This document shows positions 18,398 to 27,076 of a stretch of DNA of 39,576 nucleotides, in pieces. Both the position numbers and the translations under genes were made by a program. The DNA lies in NCBI GenBank assembly GCA_020055655.1, contig JAIPUR010000025.1, positions 1-39,576 on the forward strand, read 5' to 3'. Each line of letters opens with the position of its first letter. The stretch's first letter is position 1. The notes under the pieces were generated by a model. It worked only from the letters and a program-made list of their open reading frames with translations, had not been told where the DNA came from and ran no database searches. This DNA is from Methanosarcinaceae archaeon. Its GTDB lineage: Archaea; Halobacteriota; Methanosarcinia; Methanosarcinales; Methanosarcinaceae.

Positions 18398-18631
18398 ATG
18401 AAGATACATAGCAGTATAGAATTCAGGGATGAGAATGCATCCCATATTGCAGCAAGCATTGCAAAGTCATTGGCACCGGATAACCTCAAAAACATGAAAA
18501 CTGAAGTTTCAGACTCCAGTGCAATAATCTACATTGAAACTGAAAAGATCACATCGCTTATTGCAACAGTAGATGACCTTCTTATGAATGTAAAAATCGC
18601 AGAAGAAGTTCTGGAAGATCTTGAACAATAG
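18398..18631 (+). CDS. pcc1: KEOPS complex subunit Pcc1
   Basis: This 77-residue protein matches Pcc1, the small dimerisation subunit of the KEOPS complex (Kae1, Bud32, Cgi121, Pcc1). KEOPS makes t6A at position 37 of tRNAs reading ANN codons. Signs are the short alpha/beta fold with EFRDENASHIAASIAKSLAPD, then KTEVSDSSAIIYIETE and VDDLLMNVKIAEEVLEDLEQ. GAGG 8 nt ahead of the ATG at 18398 favours it over the TTG at 18392. It starts 2 nt after the recJ-like gene. It ends in TAG; family length makes that a real stop. Confidence 0.85.
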   Translation: MKIHSSIEFRDENASHIAASIAKSLAPDNLKNMKTEVSDSSAIIYIETEKITSLIATVDDLLMNVKIAEEVLEDLEQ

Positions 18632-18650
18632 ACAATACTCAACTTGATGG

Positions 18651-19244
18651 CTATTCCCACAAATGCCTATTCTTATCTATCAGTGATTTTTGTTCGTCAA
18701 TTCTGGAGCGTTTGTATATCAAAGCTGCAGGGTGGAATATCTTTAGTAGTGTCATATTTCCTTCATCTGTTCTTTCAGCTTCGCCCCAATCAAGTTTCCT
18801 GCCTCTACAGAATGCTTTTTCAGCGGTGTTTCCAAGAAGGATGATAACTTTTGGATCCAGCAAGCTTATTTGCGCCAGAAGAAAGACCTTGCATGCATTT
18901 ATCTCGGTCACATGAGGATTGCGATTCTCAGGTGGACGGCATTTTATCGTATTGATAACTGCATAATCGTGATCTGACAGACCCATGTATTCTATCATTT
19001 CATCAAGATTCTTGCCTGCCCTTCCGCAAAAAGGAACTCCGGTTTCATCCTCATTTTTGCCAGGTGCTTCACCTATGAAAACAACGCTTGGGCTCTCTGA
19101 GCCTTTACTTATGACCTTATTAGTGACAGTTTCATGAAGAATGCAGTTTTTGCATTGTAATATGTCCTCTCTGACACGAGAAAAACCTCCTTTTATCAAT
19201 TCAAGAACATACGGAGAATCCATTGTTAATTCTGTACATGCCAT
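18651..19244 (-). CDS. family 4 uracil-DNA glycosylase (4Fe-4S)
   Basis: About 197 residues. It removes uracil from DNA that arises by cytosine deamination. The four Cys ligands of the family 4 iron-sulfur cluster are visible: C31 and C34 (QCKNC), one in TIKCRPPENRNP, and one in INACKVFL. The active-site motifs are GEAPGKNEDETGVPF and HPAALIYKR. I start at the ATG at 19244 because it follows the panE stop by 4 nt and gives the normal length; the open frame reaches further upstream into panE. It probably shares a transcript with panE. It converges on pcc1 with only 19 nt between. Confidence 0.9.
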   Translation of the reverse strand: MACTELTMDSPYVLELIKGGFSRVREDILQCKNCILHETVTNKVISKGSESPSVVFIGEAPGKNEDETGVPFCGRAGKNLDEMIEYMGLSDHDYAVINTIKCRPPENRNPHVTEINACKVFLLAQISLLDPKVIILLGNTAEKAFCRGRKLDWGEAERTDEGNMTLLKIFHPAALIYKRSRIDEQKSLIDKNRHLWE

Positions 19245-19248
19245 ATTA

Positions 19249-20166
19249 TCAATTTGCCTGAAGGTCCTCCATAAATCGTATCTGTTCTGAGATGAAAGAA
19301 TTAAATGCTGCTTCCACACCCAATTCTTCTGCCATTCTGACTATAGCCCCATTGAGGAAATCGATCTCAGTCCTTCTTCTGGAAGACAGGTCCTGAAGCA
19401 TTGAAGAGTGATGATTGGCCGTATTTGGAATTTGCACGTCATGAAGATATTCGAGATACTCTTCGGCCTTGTTCCAGGGAAGCGGTACTTTTTCAGATTC
19501 GACGACCTGAAATGCTTCTTCTACAATATTACGAATAATTGACCATGAATGAGAATTGCTGAGTTTTCCATAAGGCACACCCATAACAGCACCCAATGGA
19601 TTGAGTGCAGAGTTATAAAGTACTTTTGACCAGATAGATGTTTTGATATTCTCTGTTGTTTCTACGGAGATACCTGCTTCTCTCACAAGTTCTGCCAATC
19701 TTATAACAGATTCATCCATACCTGAAGGGAACCTTCCAAGATTCATCGGCCCGCTTTCAACTGAAACATTTATTGTTGCATCACCTTTCCACTCAAAACC
19801 GGTAATGATAGTTCCACCAATCACACTATCAGTATATTTTGAAATTATCTCTTCATTGCCAAGTCCATTTTGCATGCTGATAACTTCATGGCCTTTGATG
19901 GAGTCTTTGAATTGTTCACAAATGGACTCTGTTGCAGTTGACTTGGAAGCTATGAATATATAATCGAATTCATTGTCCTCCGGGATGTCCGCTGAACAAC
20001 TAAAACTATAGGTAGATTCACCCCATATACCAGTCATTTTGAAGCCGTCCAAGTGAATCTTTTCTGCATGCCTTTCCCTGCATACAGCATGCACATTACA
20101 AACAGATGATAATTTTGCAGCGATAGAAAGACCTACCGCACCTGCGCCCAATATTAGAACATTCAT
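19249..20166 (-). CDS. panE: 2-dehydropantoate 2-reductase (ketopantoate reductase)
   Basis: 305 residues. It reduces ketopantoate to pantoate with NAD(P)H on the way to coenzyme A. The Rossmann motif VLILGAGAVGLSIAAKL begins at residue 3, which sets the start at 20166. Other marks are SMQNGLGNEE, the catalytic-lysine region WSKVLYNSALNPLGAVMG, and the C-terminal helical domain with RRRTEIDFLNGAIV, in which the Glu is conserved. No strong Shine-Dalgarno. It runs directly into the glycosylase gene. Confidence 0.88.
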   Translation of the reverse strand: MNVLILGAGAVGLSIAAKLSSVCNVHAVCRERHAEKIHLDGFKMTGIWGESTYSFSCSADIPEDNEFDYIFIASKSTATESICEQFKDSIKGHEVISMQNGLGNEEIISKYTDSVIGGTIITGFEWKGDATINVSVESGPMNLGRFPSGMDESVIRLAELVREAGISVETTENIKTSIWSKVLYNSALNPLGAVMGVPYGKLSNSHSWSIIRNIVEEAFQVVESEKVPLPWNKAEEYLEYLHDVQIPNTANHHSSMLQDLSSRRRTEIDFLNGAIVRMAEELGVEAAFNSFISEQIRFMEDLQAN

Positions 20167-20269
20167 ATGATAACCTAGTTTTAGTAATATCAGTTTCACA
20201 TTAAAAGGCTAACTAATGGTACAGAGATTTTCTTAAAAGTAGAAGTTCTTAATTAGCAAAAGATACATC

Positions 20270-20395
20270 ATGAATAGAGTTATCAAGCAAGAAAAATGCA
20301 TTATTTGTAAAAAATGTAAAAATTGCAATAATCACAAAAACCATAAAACTTATCCATATATCACATATTCATATCACAAAGAGGGACGGAATTAA
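20270..20395 (+). CDS. candidate 41-residue Cys/His-rich ORF upstream of serS
   Basis: An ATG at 20270 opens 41 codons that end 1 nt before the serS ATG. The product contains [19 protein letters not shown]: four Cys spaced CX2CX2CX2C and then four His in the tail, so it could bind zinc or a metal cluster. A TTAAAA box at about 20231-20239 would place a start near 20262. There is no good ribosome site (only AAAAGA). It could be a leader peptide that couples serS to zinc or cysteine supply, a real micro-protein, or chance. Nothing I know of matches it. Confidence 0.3.
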   Translation: MNRVIKQEKCIICKKCKNCNNHKNHKTYPYITYSYHKEGRN

Positions 20396-20396
20396 A

Positions 20397-21905
20397 ATGG
20401 AATTAAAGTTCGAATTGGAATGTTCACTCAAGACAAGCGCCGACGCCACAGAGGCTGCTGATGTAATTGCTGCGTTTATTAATGAAGCTAATGAGACCAT
20501 ACTCACAAAGGGTGCACCTGAAGGACAGGGAGCAAAAGTTACAGAGTGGAGTATCCATGGAGACAGGATCAATATCAGTGTGGAATCCGGAAGGCATGTA
20601 CGTGTGCATGATGCAATGCTACGTATGAGAAAGCCACTTGCTGGAAAGCTTGGGAAAGAATTTAAGATTGGCATTCGTGGAATTGAAGTTGAGTCATACA
20701 CCATTGAAGTTCCGTCCGAAAATGAAATTGCTGAAATCAAGATCCCATACGTTAGCAAAATGAGCTATGATTCCGGTGTAGTTAAGCTTGAACTGGATGT
20801 TGATGAAGCTGCAATGTCAAACCGTATACCTGACAGGATACTTACCCTGATGGAAGATAAGATCGAGCAGCTATCTTATGGCGGTAAGACCGAGCACTGG
20901 AATGTACTTTGGCAGAGCGATAAGAAGGAACATCCCTTTTCCGAAGATCCCACCAAGGCAATGATGGAAGCCGGTTGGCTCAAAAGAGGTGCAAGCCGCG
21001 GGCAGTGGATCCATGGTCCACAATCCGTCAGGATGTTCAGAACCTTTGAAAGAATAGTTCTTGAAGAATTGCTTGAACCTCTTGGATACAGGGAAATGAT
21101 ATTCCCAAAGCTTGTACCCTGGGAAGTATGGCAGAAATCCGGACATGCAAAAGGTGTTTACCCTGAGATATACTACGTTTGCCCACCAAAGACCAGGGAC
21201 CCCGAATACTGGGAAGAGGTCATTGACCATTACAAGGTGACCCATGAGGTGCCAACTGAGCTTATTAAAGAGAAGATAGGCGACCCTATTGGCGGTATGT
21301 GCTATGCACAATGTCCACCGTTCTGGGTCTATCTCCAGGGAGAGACCATCCCAACAGATGAGTTCCCAATTATGGTATTTGACAGGTCAGGCACATCCCA
21401 CAGATACGAGAGTGGAGGAATCCACGGTATGGAACGTGTGGATGAATTCCACAGAATAGAGATCGTCTGGACAGGAACCAAGGAACAGGTCATTGAAGCT
21501 GCCAATAAACTCCACGAAAGGTACATGCACATTTTCAACGAGATCCTTGACCTGGAATGGAGAAAAGCATGGGTAACTCCATGGTTCATGGCACAGGAAG
21601 GACTCACCGGTGTTTCCGAACAGACAGAAACAGGAACCACAGATTATGAAGCAGTGCTTCCATACCGCGGTGAAGATGCTGAGTGGCTGGAATTCCAGAA
21701 TGTCAGTGTCAATGGTAACAAATACCCATCTGGATTCAACGTGAAATGCCAGTCCGGCGAAGAACTCTGGTCAGGATGTTCCGGTGTCGGTCTTGAAAGA
21801 TGGGCTTCCGCCTTCTTTGCACAAAAAGGACTTGAACCCGAGAACTGGCCGGAAGAATTCAGAAAGAGAGCAGGAAAGATACCAGAAGGTATCAGATTCC
21901 TCTGA
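20397..21905 (+). CDS. serS: seryl-tRNA synthetase, methanogen type 2 (zinc-dependent)
   Basis: 502 residues, the same length as the studied Methanosarcina barkeri enzyme and unlike bacterial-type SerRS. It attaches serine to tRNA-Ser and tRNA-Sec-like acceptors. Codon counting places Cys306 (AQCPPF), Glu355 (FHRIEIVW) and Cys461 ([12 protein letters not shown]) exactly at the known zinc-ligand positions. The N-terminal 160 residues form the unusual non-coiled-coil tRNA-binding domain. Motif 3 is GVGLERW. GAGGGA 10 nt ahead is the ribosome site and lies inside the small upstream ORF. This enzyme type is restricted to methanogens, which is strong evidence for the host. Confidence 0.95.
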   Translation: MELKFELECSLKTSADATEAADVIAAFINEANETILTKGAPEGQGAKVTEWSIHGDRINISVESGRHVRVHDAMLRMRKPLAGKLGKEFKIGIRGIEVESYTIEVPSENEIAEIKIPYVSKMSYDSGVVKLELDVDEAAMSNRIPDRILTLMEDKIEQLSYGGKTEHWNVLWQSDKKEHPFSEDPTKAMMEAGWLKRGASRGQWIHGPQSVRMFRTFERIVLEELLEPLGYREMIFPKLVPWEVWQKSGHAKGVYPEIYYVCPPKTRDPEYWEEVIDHYKVTHEVPTELIKEKIGDPIGGMCYAQCPPFWVYLQGETIPTDEFPIMVFDRSGTSHRYESGGIHGMERVDEFHRIEIVWTGTKEQVIEAANKLHERYMHIFNEILDLEWRKAWVTPWFMAQEGLTGVSEQTETGTTDYEAVLPYRGEDAEWLEFQNVSVNGNKYPSGFNVKCQSGEELWSGCSGVGLERWASAFFAQKGLEPENWPEEFRKRAGKIPEGIRFL

Positions 21906-21930
21906 TCTATTTTAATATACTATCTAATTC

Positions 21931-21955
21931 AGGAATCCTCCAAAAAAGGATTCCT
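21931..21955. terminator. shared hairpin between convergent serS and MDR genes
   Basis: AGGAATCCT and AGGATTCCT pair perfectly over 9 bp around a 7-nt loop. It overlaps the stop codon of the oxidoreductase. There is no clear T-run on either side, so it may act as a 3-prime end structure rather than a classic terminator. Confidence 0.5.
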
Positions 21956-22890
21956 TAGTCCATTTCTATCACAACTTTTCCCGTCACACTGCTCTCACGC
22001 TGGTATTTCAGTGCATCTCCCGCCTTATCCAAAGGAAATGTCCTGTCGATATTAATTGTGATGATACCCTGATCATAGAGTTCTGCCAGTTTTTTAAGGT
22101 CTTCGCTGTTGATCTTCGTGAACTGACCCAATGCATTCACCCCATACTTTTCCATTAGCTCTTTATCGGGCTGCTCAAGCATGGACACGATCATGCCTCC
22201 TTTCTTAAGCACCTGGAAAGATCTTTCATAGGTATCGCCGCCTACAGTGTCAAAGACAGCATCGAAATCACTTAATCTTTCTTCAAACTTCTCGTTCCTG
22301 TAGTCAATGATCTCATTGGCTCCCAGGGCCTTAAGGTAATCAGCCTTGCCTTTCCTACCAGTTGTTGCCACATATGCACCAAGATACTTTGCAATCTGGA
22401 TGGCCATAGAACCAATACCACCTGATCCACCGTGTATGAGAATCTTCTGTCCCTTCTTCAGATTCATTTTGTTGGATATCACATCCAGTGCACTCACACC
22501 CACAAGCGGCAAAGCGGCAGCTTCAATGTCATTTGCTTTTTTCGGTTTTTCGGATAGCAGATGTTCACCAGTAATCAAATATTCTGCAAAAGCACCAGAG
22601 CCTCCAGAGAGAACTATACCACTGCCATATACAGGATCACCTCTCCTATAACGATCTACACCTTCACCCACATCAGAAACCGTACCGGCAAAATCACCAC
22701 CTATAGTCATGGGAGAACTGAGCGTCTTTCCCTGGCTCACATAACCCAAAGTGACCTTCCAGTCAAACGGATTCACACCTGCTGCATTTACTTTTATTAA
22801 TAATTTTCCTGACGAGAGAGAAGGCATTTCTGCGTTCGGATTTATCTCTACGACATCTTCCCCATACTCGAGTATCTGAACTGCTTTCAT
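21955..22890 (-). CDS. NADP-dependent MDR-family oxidoreductase (quinone reductase-like)
   Basis: 311 residues of the medium-chain dehydrogenase family. N-terminal GroES-like domain with NAAGVNPFDWKVTLGY and GGDFAGTVSDVG, then the Rossmann motif HGGSGGIGSMAIQIAKYLGA at about 150. It lacks the Cys-rich zinc loop, so it is a zinc-free quinone oxidoreductase/enoyl reductase-like member that reduces quinones or enals with NADPH. The start at 22890 follows GGGGA; the frame is open 6 codons further. It has its own TATA box (22965-22973) and a palindrome just downstream of the predicted start, so it is probably repressed in the absence of an inducer. Confidence 0.8.
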   Translation of the reverse strand: MKAVQILEYGEDVVEINPNAEMPSLSSGKLLIKVNAAGVNPFDWKVTLGYVSQGKTLSSPMTIGGDFAGTVSDVGEGVDRYRRGDPVYGSGIVLSGGSGAFAEYLITGEHLLSEKPKKANDIEAAALPLVGVSALDVISNKMNLKKGQKILIHGGSGGIGSMAIQIAKYLGAYVATTGRKGKADYLKALGANEIIDYRNEKFEERLSDFDAVFDTVGGDTYERSFQVLKKGGMIVSMLEQPDKELMEKYGVNALGQFTKINSEDLKKLAELYDQGIITINIDRTFPLDKAGDALKYQRESSVTGKVVIEMD

Positions 22891-22915
22891 GGTAAATTCC
22901 CCATACAAATGTGTA

Positions 22916-22934
22916 GATCAACAAATTGCTGATC
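22916..22934. promoter_or_regulatory. operator-like palindrome in the MDR gene leader
   Basis: GATCAACAAATTGCTGATC is a 19-bp palindrome with one mismatched pair around a central A. It would lie at about +9 to +27 of the transcript. Confidence 0.45.
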
Positions 22935-22964
22935 ACATGTACCATAAAAATTAAGCCACCAAAT

Positions 22965-22973
22965 CTTATATAC
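22965..22973 (-). promoter_or_regulatory. TATA box of the MDR oxidoreductase gene
   Basis: On the minus strand GTATATAAG is a clear archaeal TATA box, giving a start near 22943 and a leader of about 53 nt. Confidence 0.5.
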
Positions 22974-23059
22974 CTTGTGAAGAAACATTTTTAAAAAAGA
23001 TATCATGCATGGGAATCAAAAAAATATTTATTGCCAGCTTTAAATCGTTATCTGCAGCC

Positions 23060-23716
23060 CTATCTCAATCCTAGCCGTGTTTTCCTGATTTTATCAATAA
23101 AATCCTTTGTTTCCTTTTCCACATCATCACTGCATACAACAGCGGAAATTGCAACCAGACTATCAACACCACCTTCGATCACATGCATACAATTATCCTT
23201 GTTTATACCTCCAATGGCAACCACGGGAATATTGATAGCATCCTTCACGTTCTTTATCAGATGAAAGCCAATCCCATCTCCTGCATCCTTCTTTGTTGAA
23301 GTGTTGAATATGGGTCCAAGTCCAATATAATCAGCACCGCTTTCTTCGGCTTCAATCGCCTGCTCCAGTTCATGAGTTGAAAGGCCTATGATCTTGTGTT
23401 CACCAATAATTTCTCTTGCAACAGCAATGGGCATGTCATCCTGACCAATATGGACACCATCGGCATCAACTGCCATAGCAACGTCTATCCTGTCATTTAC
23501 AAGGAATATCGCTCTGTCAGCACATATGTTCTTTATCTGAAATGCCTCATCCACCATTTCTTTTGTAGATTTGTTCTTTTCACGATACTGAACGATCTTA
23601 CAGCCCGCAGCAACAGCTTTTTCCACATCCGACAAAGTTCCTTTTTTAGATAGGTCAGAATCTGTTACGAGATAAAAATCAATTTCATCCAGTAAAGACC
23701 TTTTTTGCTCACACAT
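23060..23716 (-). CDS. thiE: thiamine-phosphate synthase
   Basis: 218 residues, a TIM-barrel enzyme that joins the pyrimidine diphosphate and thiazole phosphate to make thiamine phosphate. Family marks in order: [12 protein letters not shown], the metal site [31 protein letters not shown], the phosphate loop [14 protein letters not shown], and [12 protein letters not shown]. The ATG at 23716 follows GGGGT. It lies 91 nt downstream of thiM in the same direction, and the two form a thiamine salvage pair. Confidence 0.92.
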   Translation of the reverse strand: MCEQKRSLLDEIDFYLVTDSDLSKKGTLSDVEKAVAAGCKIVQYREKNKSTKEMVDEAFQIKNICADRAIFLVNDRIDVAMAVDADGVHIGQDDMPIAVAREIIGEHKIIGLSTHELEQAIEAEESGADYIGLGPIFNTSTKKDAGDGIGFHLIKNVKDAINIPVVAIGGINKDNCMHVIEGGVDSLVAISAVVCSDDVEKETKDFIDKIRKTRLGLR

Positions 23717-23807
23717 TATTGTACCCCATACTGCAAGATATCAGTGTATTGTACTTCTTGAATAAATGACTGAAACATCACCAATTATTCTCGATAACCA
23801 TTGAGAT

Positions 23808-24596
23808 TTATTGACGATCATCAATATTCATTTTAGCCTTTGCCACAGCATCAGTCAGATTGAACACTTCATCATAGAAATTCTGCTTGAAACTTCCCGG
23901 ACCATTCGACTTATCGGCTGCAAGCTCTCCAGCAATCCCATAATAACATAGTGCATCTTTTGCAGCATCAAAGTGATCTGAATTTACTGCAGCAAATGAA
24001 GCTATGACCGATGCTACCATACAACCAGTACCCACAAGTGAGCCCATGTACTCATGACCATTTTTAACAACAAATGTATTTTCACCATCGCTTACTACAT
24101 CTTCAGCCCCGGTCATAACAACTGTGCATGACATTGCTAATGCTAAAGCCCTTGCAACCTGTGCAGGATCAGCATCTATTGAAGTGGATTCTACTCCATT
24201 AGTTTGAGCATTTTCTCCTGCAAGTTTTGCAATTTCAGAATAGTTACCTTTTATTATATCAACACTAACTGAGTCAAGGATCTTGGCAGCCATATAGTCC
24301 CTAAACTTTGTGGCGCCGACGCCTACTACATCAAGTACTACAGGTATCCCCTTTTCATTTGCAGCTTTTGCAGAAATTATCATCGCATCTATAAGTTCAG
24401 TTGTAAGAGTGCCAATATTGAGAACAAGAGCAGATGCTATTCCAGTCATATCTGCACACTCTTCCGGTGCATGTGCCATTACAGGAAGCGCACCCAATGA
24501 ACGTGTCATATTCGCACAGTCGTATATTGTTACCCAGTTAGTAATATGGTGCACCAATGGTTTGCTTGCTCTTATTGTTTTTAAAGGAGATTGCAT
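23808..24596 (-). CDS. thiM: hydroxyethylthiazole kinase
   Basis: 262 residues of the ribokinase-like fold. It phosphorylates 4-methyl-5-(2-hydroxyethyl)thiazole so that ThiE can use it. Visible marks are [37 protein letters not shown], the [11 protein letters not shown] loop and the catalytic GTGCMVAS. The ATG at 24596 is preceded by GAGGT at 6 nt spacing. It is transcribed divergently from rps3ae across a 323-bp gap. I looked for a TPP riboswitch there and did not find one. Confidence 0.92.
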   Translation of the reverse strand: MQSPLKTIRASKPLVHHITNWVTIYDCANMTRSLGALPVMAHAPEECADMTGIASALVLNIGTLTTELIDAMIISAKAANEKGIPVVLDVVGVGATKFRDYMAAKILDSVSVDIIKGNYSEIAKLAGENAQTNGVESTSIDADPAQVARALALAMSCTVVMTGAEDVVSDGENTFVVKNGHEYMGSLVGTGCMVASVIASFAAVNSDHFDAAKDALCYYGIAGELAADKSNGPGSFKQNFYDEVFNLTDAVAKAKMNIDDRQ

Positions 24597-24779
24597 TTAT
24601 ATACCTCAGCAGTAAAAATTCAGGAATACAATTACTTAATATGATTAATAGAATAAGTATTAATAGATACACAATATGTATATGAAACTATCAGATTCAT
24701 AATTTAATGACTGATATTTGGTAGATTTCGTACGCAATTATTAATTAATGCTTTTTTAATCATTTGTCAAACCGATTTA

Positions 24780-24799
24780 TTTATATATAGACATGTCTA
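24780..24799 (+). promoter_or_regulatory. rps3ae TATA box with adjoining palindrome
   Basis: CCGATTTAT followed by TTTATATATAG (24780-24790) is the best TATA region in the window. The perfect 12-bp palindrome TAGACATGTCTA (24788-24799) overlaps its 3-prime edge, just upstream of the predicted start near 24812. The remaining part of the 323-bp gap 24597-24919 (A/T-rich) shows no ORF or RNA gene. Confidence 0.55.
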
Positions 24800-24919
24800 G
24801 TATAGAGAGCCAATTTATACAGCATACGCTATATCATTATTATTTGATGAACGCAGTCGAACACTTACATTAATCATATTAACAAATTTCATTAGATCAC
24901 AATCATACGGAGGAATTAC

Positions 24920-25558
24920 GTGGCAAGGAAAACACAGAGGAAATTAGACAAATGGAAGTCTAAGAGCTGGTATGCAGTTGAAACACCAGTATTCATGAGC
25001 AAAGCAAACATCGGTTCAACTCCAGCAGAAGAACCAGAACTTTTAGTTGGTCGTATCGTCGAGACAACTGTTGGCGAAATCACAAACGATTTCACAAAGC
25101 ACAACACAAAACTTAAACTCGAGATAGATGCTGTTAATGGCGATGTTGCAAGCACCAGATTCCTCGGTCACGAGATCACAACAGACTACCTACGCTCAAT
25201 TGTAAAGCGCCAGACATCAAGAATTGACAACAATCTTGATGTAAAGACAAAGGATGGCTACGTTATCAGAGTCAAACCAATATGCTTCACAGTAAAGAGA
25301 GCAAGAACAAGTCAGATCAAGGCAATCAGAGAAGTAATGGAAAGAATTGTCAGAACACGTGCATCCGAGCTTACATTCGAACAGTTCATCGAAGAAGCTA
25401 TCATGGGCAAGCTCTCCGCAAATATCTACAGAAACTCAAAGTCACTCTATCCACTCAGAAGAGTAGAGATCAGAAAGACCGAAGTTCTGTATTCACCTAA
25501 AGCAGATGTAGTAGACACTCCAGCAGCAGAAGAAGCAGAAGCTCCAGCAGAAGCTTAA
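24920..25558 (+). CDS. rps3ae: 30S ribosomal protein S3Ae (eS1)
   Basis: 212 residues, an archaeal/eukaryal ribosomal protein of the small-subunit platform, absent from bacteria. The start is a GTG with GGAGG 6 nt ahead. Recognisable parts are the N-terminal [52 protein letters not shown], and [20 protein letters not shown]. The C-terminus ends in an Ala/Glu-rich tail (about residues 195-212), common in this family. It is cut off from its usual partners pcc1 and recJ-like by 6 kb of unrelated genes. Confidence 0.95.
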   Translation: MARKTQRKLDKWKSKSWYAVETPVFMSKANIGSTPAEEPELLVGRIVETTVGEITNDFTKHNTKLKLEIDAVNGDVASTRFLGHEITTDYLRSIVKRQTSRIDNNLDVKTKDGYVIRVKPICFTVKRARTSQIKAIREVMERIVRTRASELTFEQFIEEAIMGKLSANIYRNSKSLYPLRRVEIRKTEVLYSPKADVVDTPAAEEAEAPAEA

Positions 25559-25569
25559 AATTACTTTTA

Positions 25570-25605
25570 GGTATCACATTTGTGATACCAAAACTATCTT
25601 TTTTT
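25570..25605 (+). terminator. terminator after rps3ae
   Basis: GGTATCACA and TGTGATACC are fully complementary (9 bp; in practice 8 bp with a 4-nt loop), followed by a run of seven T at 25599-25605. Confidence 0.75.
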
Positions 25606-25645
25606 ACTTACTGATTCCAGCATATTAATTTCGATAGTTTCAACT

Positions 25646-25894
25646 TTATGCAGTATTGCGAGCTTCGCTTTCATATTCTTTTCTGATCAGGCGAGCCATT
25701 TCTTCATTGGCTTCAATAACAAAAGAACCAATATAATCACAGTATTTACAATGATAGAGCCCTTCAACGCCACCTGCTTCATAATATAGGTCATGGCTGC
25801 CACATATAGGACACACCTCTACTGTGTCTTCGGAATCATCATCGTCAGCAACTAGAGCCTCCATTTCATCCATATCTTCAAGATCTGTATCCAT
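25646..25894 (-). CDS. small archaeal zinc-ribbon protein
   Basis: 82 residues. An acidic N-terminal 25 residues (MDTDLEDMDEMEALVADDDD) is followed by a zinc ribbon with CPICGSHDLYY and YHCKYC, that is CX2C-x18-CX2C. The tail NEEMARLIRKEYESEA is helical. It resembles small conserved proteins of methanogens and haloarchaea of unknown role, perhaps RNA- or DNA-binding. GGAGG 9 nt ahead fixes the start. It converges on rps3ae and stands alone. Confidence 0.75.
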   Translation of the reverse strand: MDTDLEDMDEMEALVADDDDSEDTVEVCPICGSHDLYYEAGGVEGLYHCKYCDYIGSFVIEANEEMARLIRKEYESEARNTA

Positions 25895-26009
25895 TTAGCT
25901 TGTCCTCCCTGATAAAGTTATGATCTTGCCCCAATTTAGATTCAAAATATGTTCATTAATAAGATGATACTGGAATACATATCAAATTATCTACGAAATT
26001 CCATTTCAA

Positions 26010-26981
26010 TTAGAAACTATCACTAATTTCAGAAGGATATGGAGAAAACAAGGTTTGCGAATAAAGATATTCTATTTTGAATTGCTCTACTCTGGATCTT
26101 AGAAGCTCCCTTAGCTCAAACAAAACAGAGCTATCTTCTCTGTAAGCTTGTAACTTGTTGAGAAAAAGAAATTTATCCCTGGCACTTAAATTACGGGAAA
26201 AATATCCAAAAGCATGCATCATTGCATTGATCGTGGAACTGGATCTTGCCGGTGAAGATAGCAGCTCCAGCAAAAACTGAAGATACTGTTCGTAAACATC
26301 ATCCACTTTCAAACCACCATGATTTGCAACTATGTTACCCATGATAGTCATAAGCTCCTTGTTGTAAGCCATGAAAAGAAGTTTGTTACGAGTATGGAAT
26401 TCTAAAAGTGAATCTATCGACTTTGAATTCCAAAAATCCCTGAATGATGCCAGAGTAAAGATACGAGTCAGGAAATGATCCCTTATCATAGTATCAGACA
26501 TTCCAAATTCATCCACTATTGGAAGATGCCAGAATTCTTCAAAAATTGCATCTGCAAAAAAGCCATTTTCATTCCTGCTAAACCACTCATCTGAATCAAA
26601 ATAAGCATTTACATCTGAAAATACCTTGGTTGTTCCAATTCCACATGACGGAGACTTTGATTTAAGGATGAAGCCATCAAAATCAGCAAGCTCTTCAAGA
26701 TATGAATGTGCAAATTCAATCATTTGTTCAGTAAGATCAAGGCCGCTAGCTGGCTGCACTAGTCTTTTTTCCCCATCAAGAACTATGATTATAGGTTCTC
26801 TTGGAACTCCCAGCCCAATTTCACATTCAGGACATGTGTCAATAAATTCAACAAATGGTTTCATAGATTCCACAAAAGGAGAGGATACTATCTGCCCATC
26901 ATAGCGACAGGCTGCAAATCCAAGGCATTTACTGATCACAATGATCGGACGGGAAAACTGAGAAATTGGAACTACTTCCAT
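26010..26981 (-). CDS. DUF523-DUF1722 fusion protein
   Basis: 323 residues. The first half (about 1-150) is DUF523: SKCLGFAACRYDGQ, DTCPECEIGLGVPREP, and SPSCGIGTTKVF carry the conserved Cys residues that may bind a metal or cluster. The second half (about 190-310) is DUF1722 (YbgA-like): HTRNKLLFMAYNKELMTIMG, then RDKFLFLNKLQAYRE. The fusion is common in bacteria and methanogens; the role is unknown, though gene neighbourhoods elsewhere hint at thiolation or DNA photolyase links. No Shine-Dalgarno is visible. It lies downstream of gltX behind a terminator. Confidence 0.8.
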   Translation of the reverse strand: MEVVPISQFSRPIIVISKCLGFAACRYDGQIVSSPFVESMKPFVEFIDTCPECEIGLGVPREPIIIVLDGEKRLVQPASGLDLTEQMIEFAHSYLEELADFDGFILKSKSPSCGIGTTKVFSDVNAYFDSDEWFSRNENGFFADAIFEEFWHLPIVDEFGMSDTMIRDHFLTRIFTLASFRDFWNSKSIDSLLEFHTRNKLLFMAYNKELMTIMGNIVANHGGLKVDDVYEQYLQFLLELLSSPARSSSTINAMMHAFGYFSRNLSARDKFLFLNKLQAYREDSSVLFELRELLRSRVEQFKIEYLYSQTLFSPYPSEISDSF

Positions 26982-27049
26982 GATAGATTAAACAATGAAC
27001 AATAAAAAAGAGTTTTTGGGTGAAGAATACATAAAATCAAAATAAATCC

Positions 27050-27076
27050 AAAAAGGGAATTTAGATTTCCCTTTTT
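27050..27076 (-). terminator. terminator overlapping the gltX stop codon
   Basis: On the minus strand AAAAAGGGAA and TTCCCTTTTT pair perfectly over 10 bp with a 7-nt loop, ending in a run of five T. The stop codon of gltX lies in the left arm. Confidence 0.7.

Noticed and set aside
18629-18653. TAG stops of pcc1 and the uracil-DNA glycosylase as pyrrolysine codons
   Set aside because: Both proteins already have family length; the glycosylase frame meets TGA three codons later, and there is no conserved sequence after either TAG.
24597-24919. Possible TPP riboswitch between thiM and rps3ae
   Set aside because: A CTGAGG string occurs just ahead of thiM, but the other conserved TPP-element parts and helices are missing and the leader is A/T-rich and unstructured.
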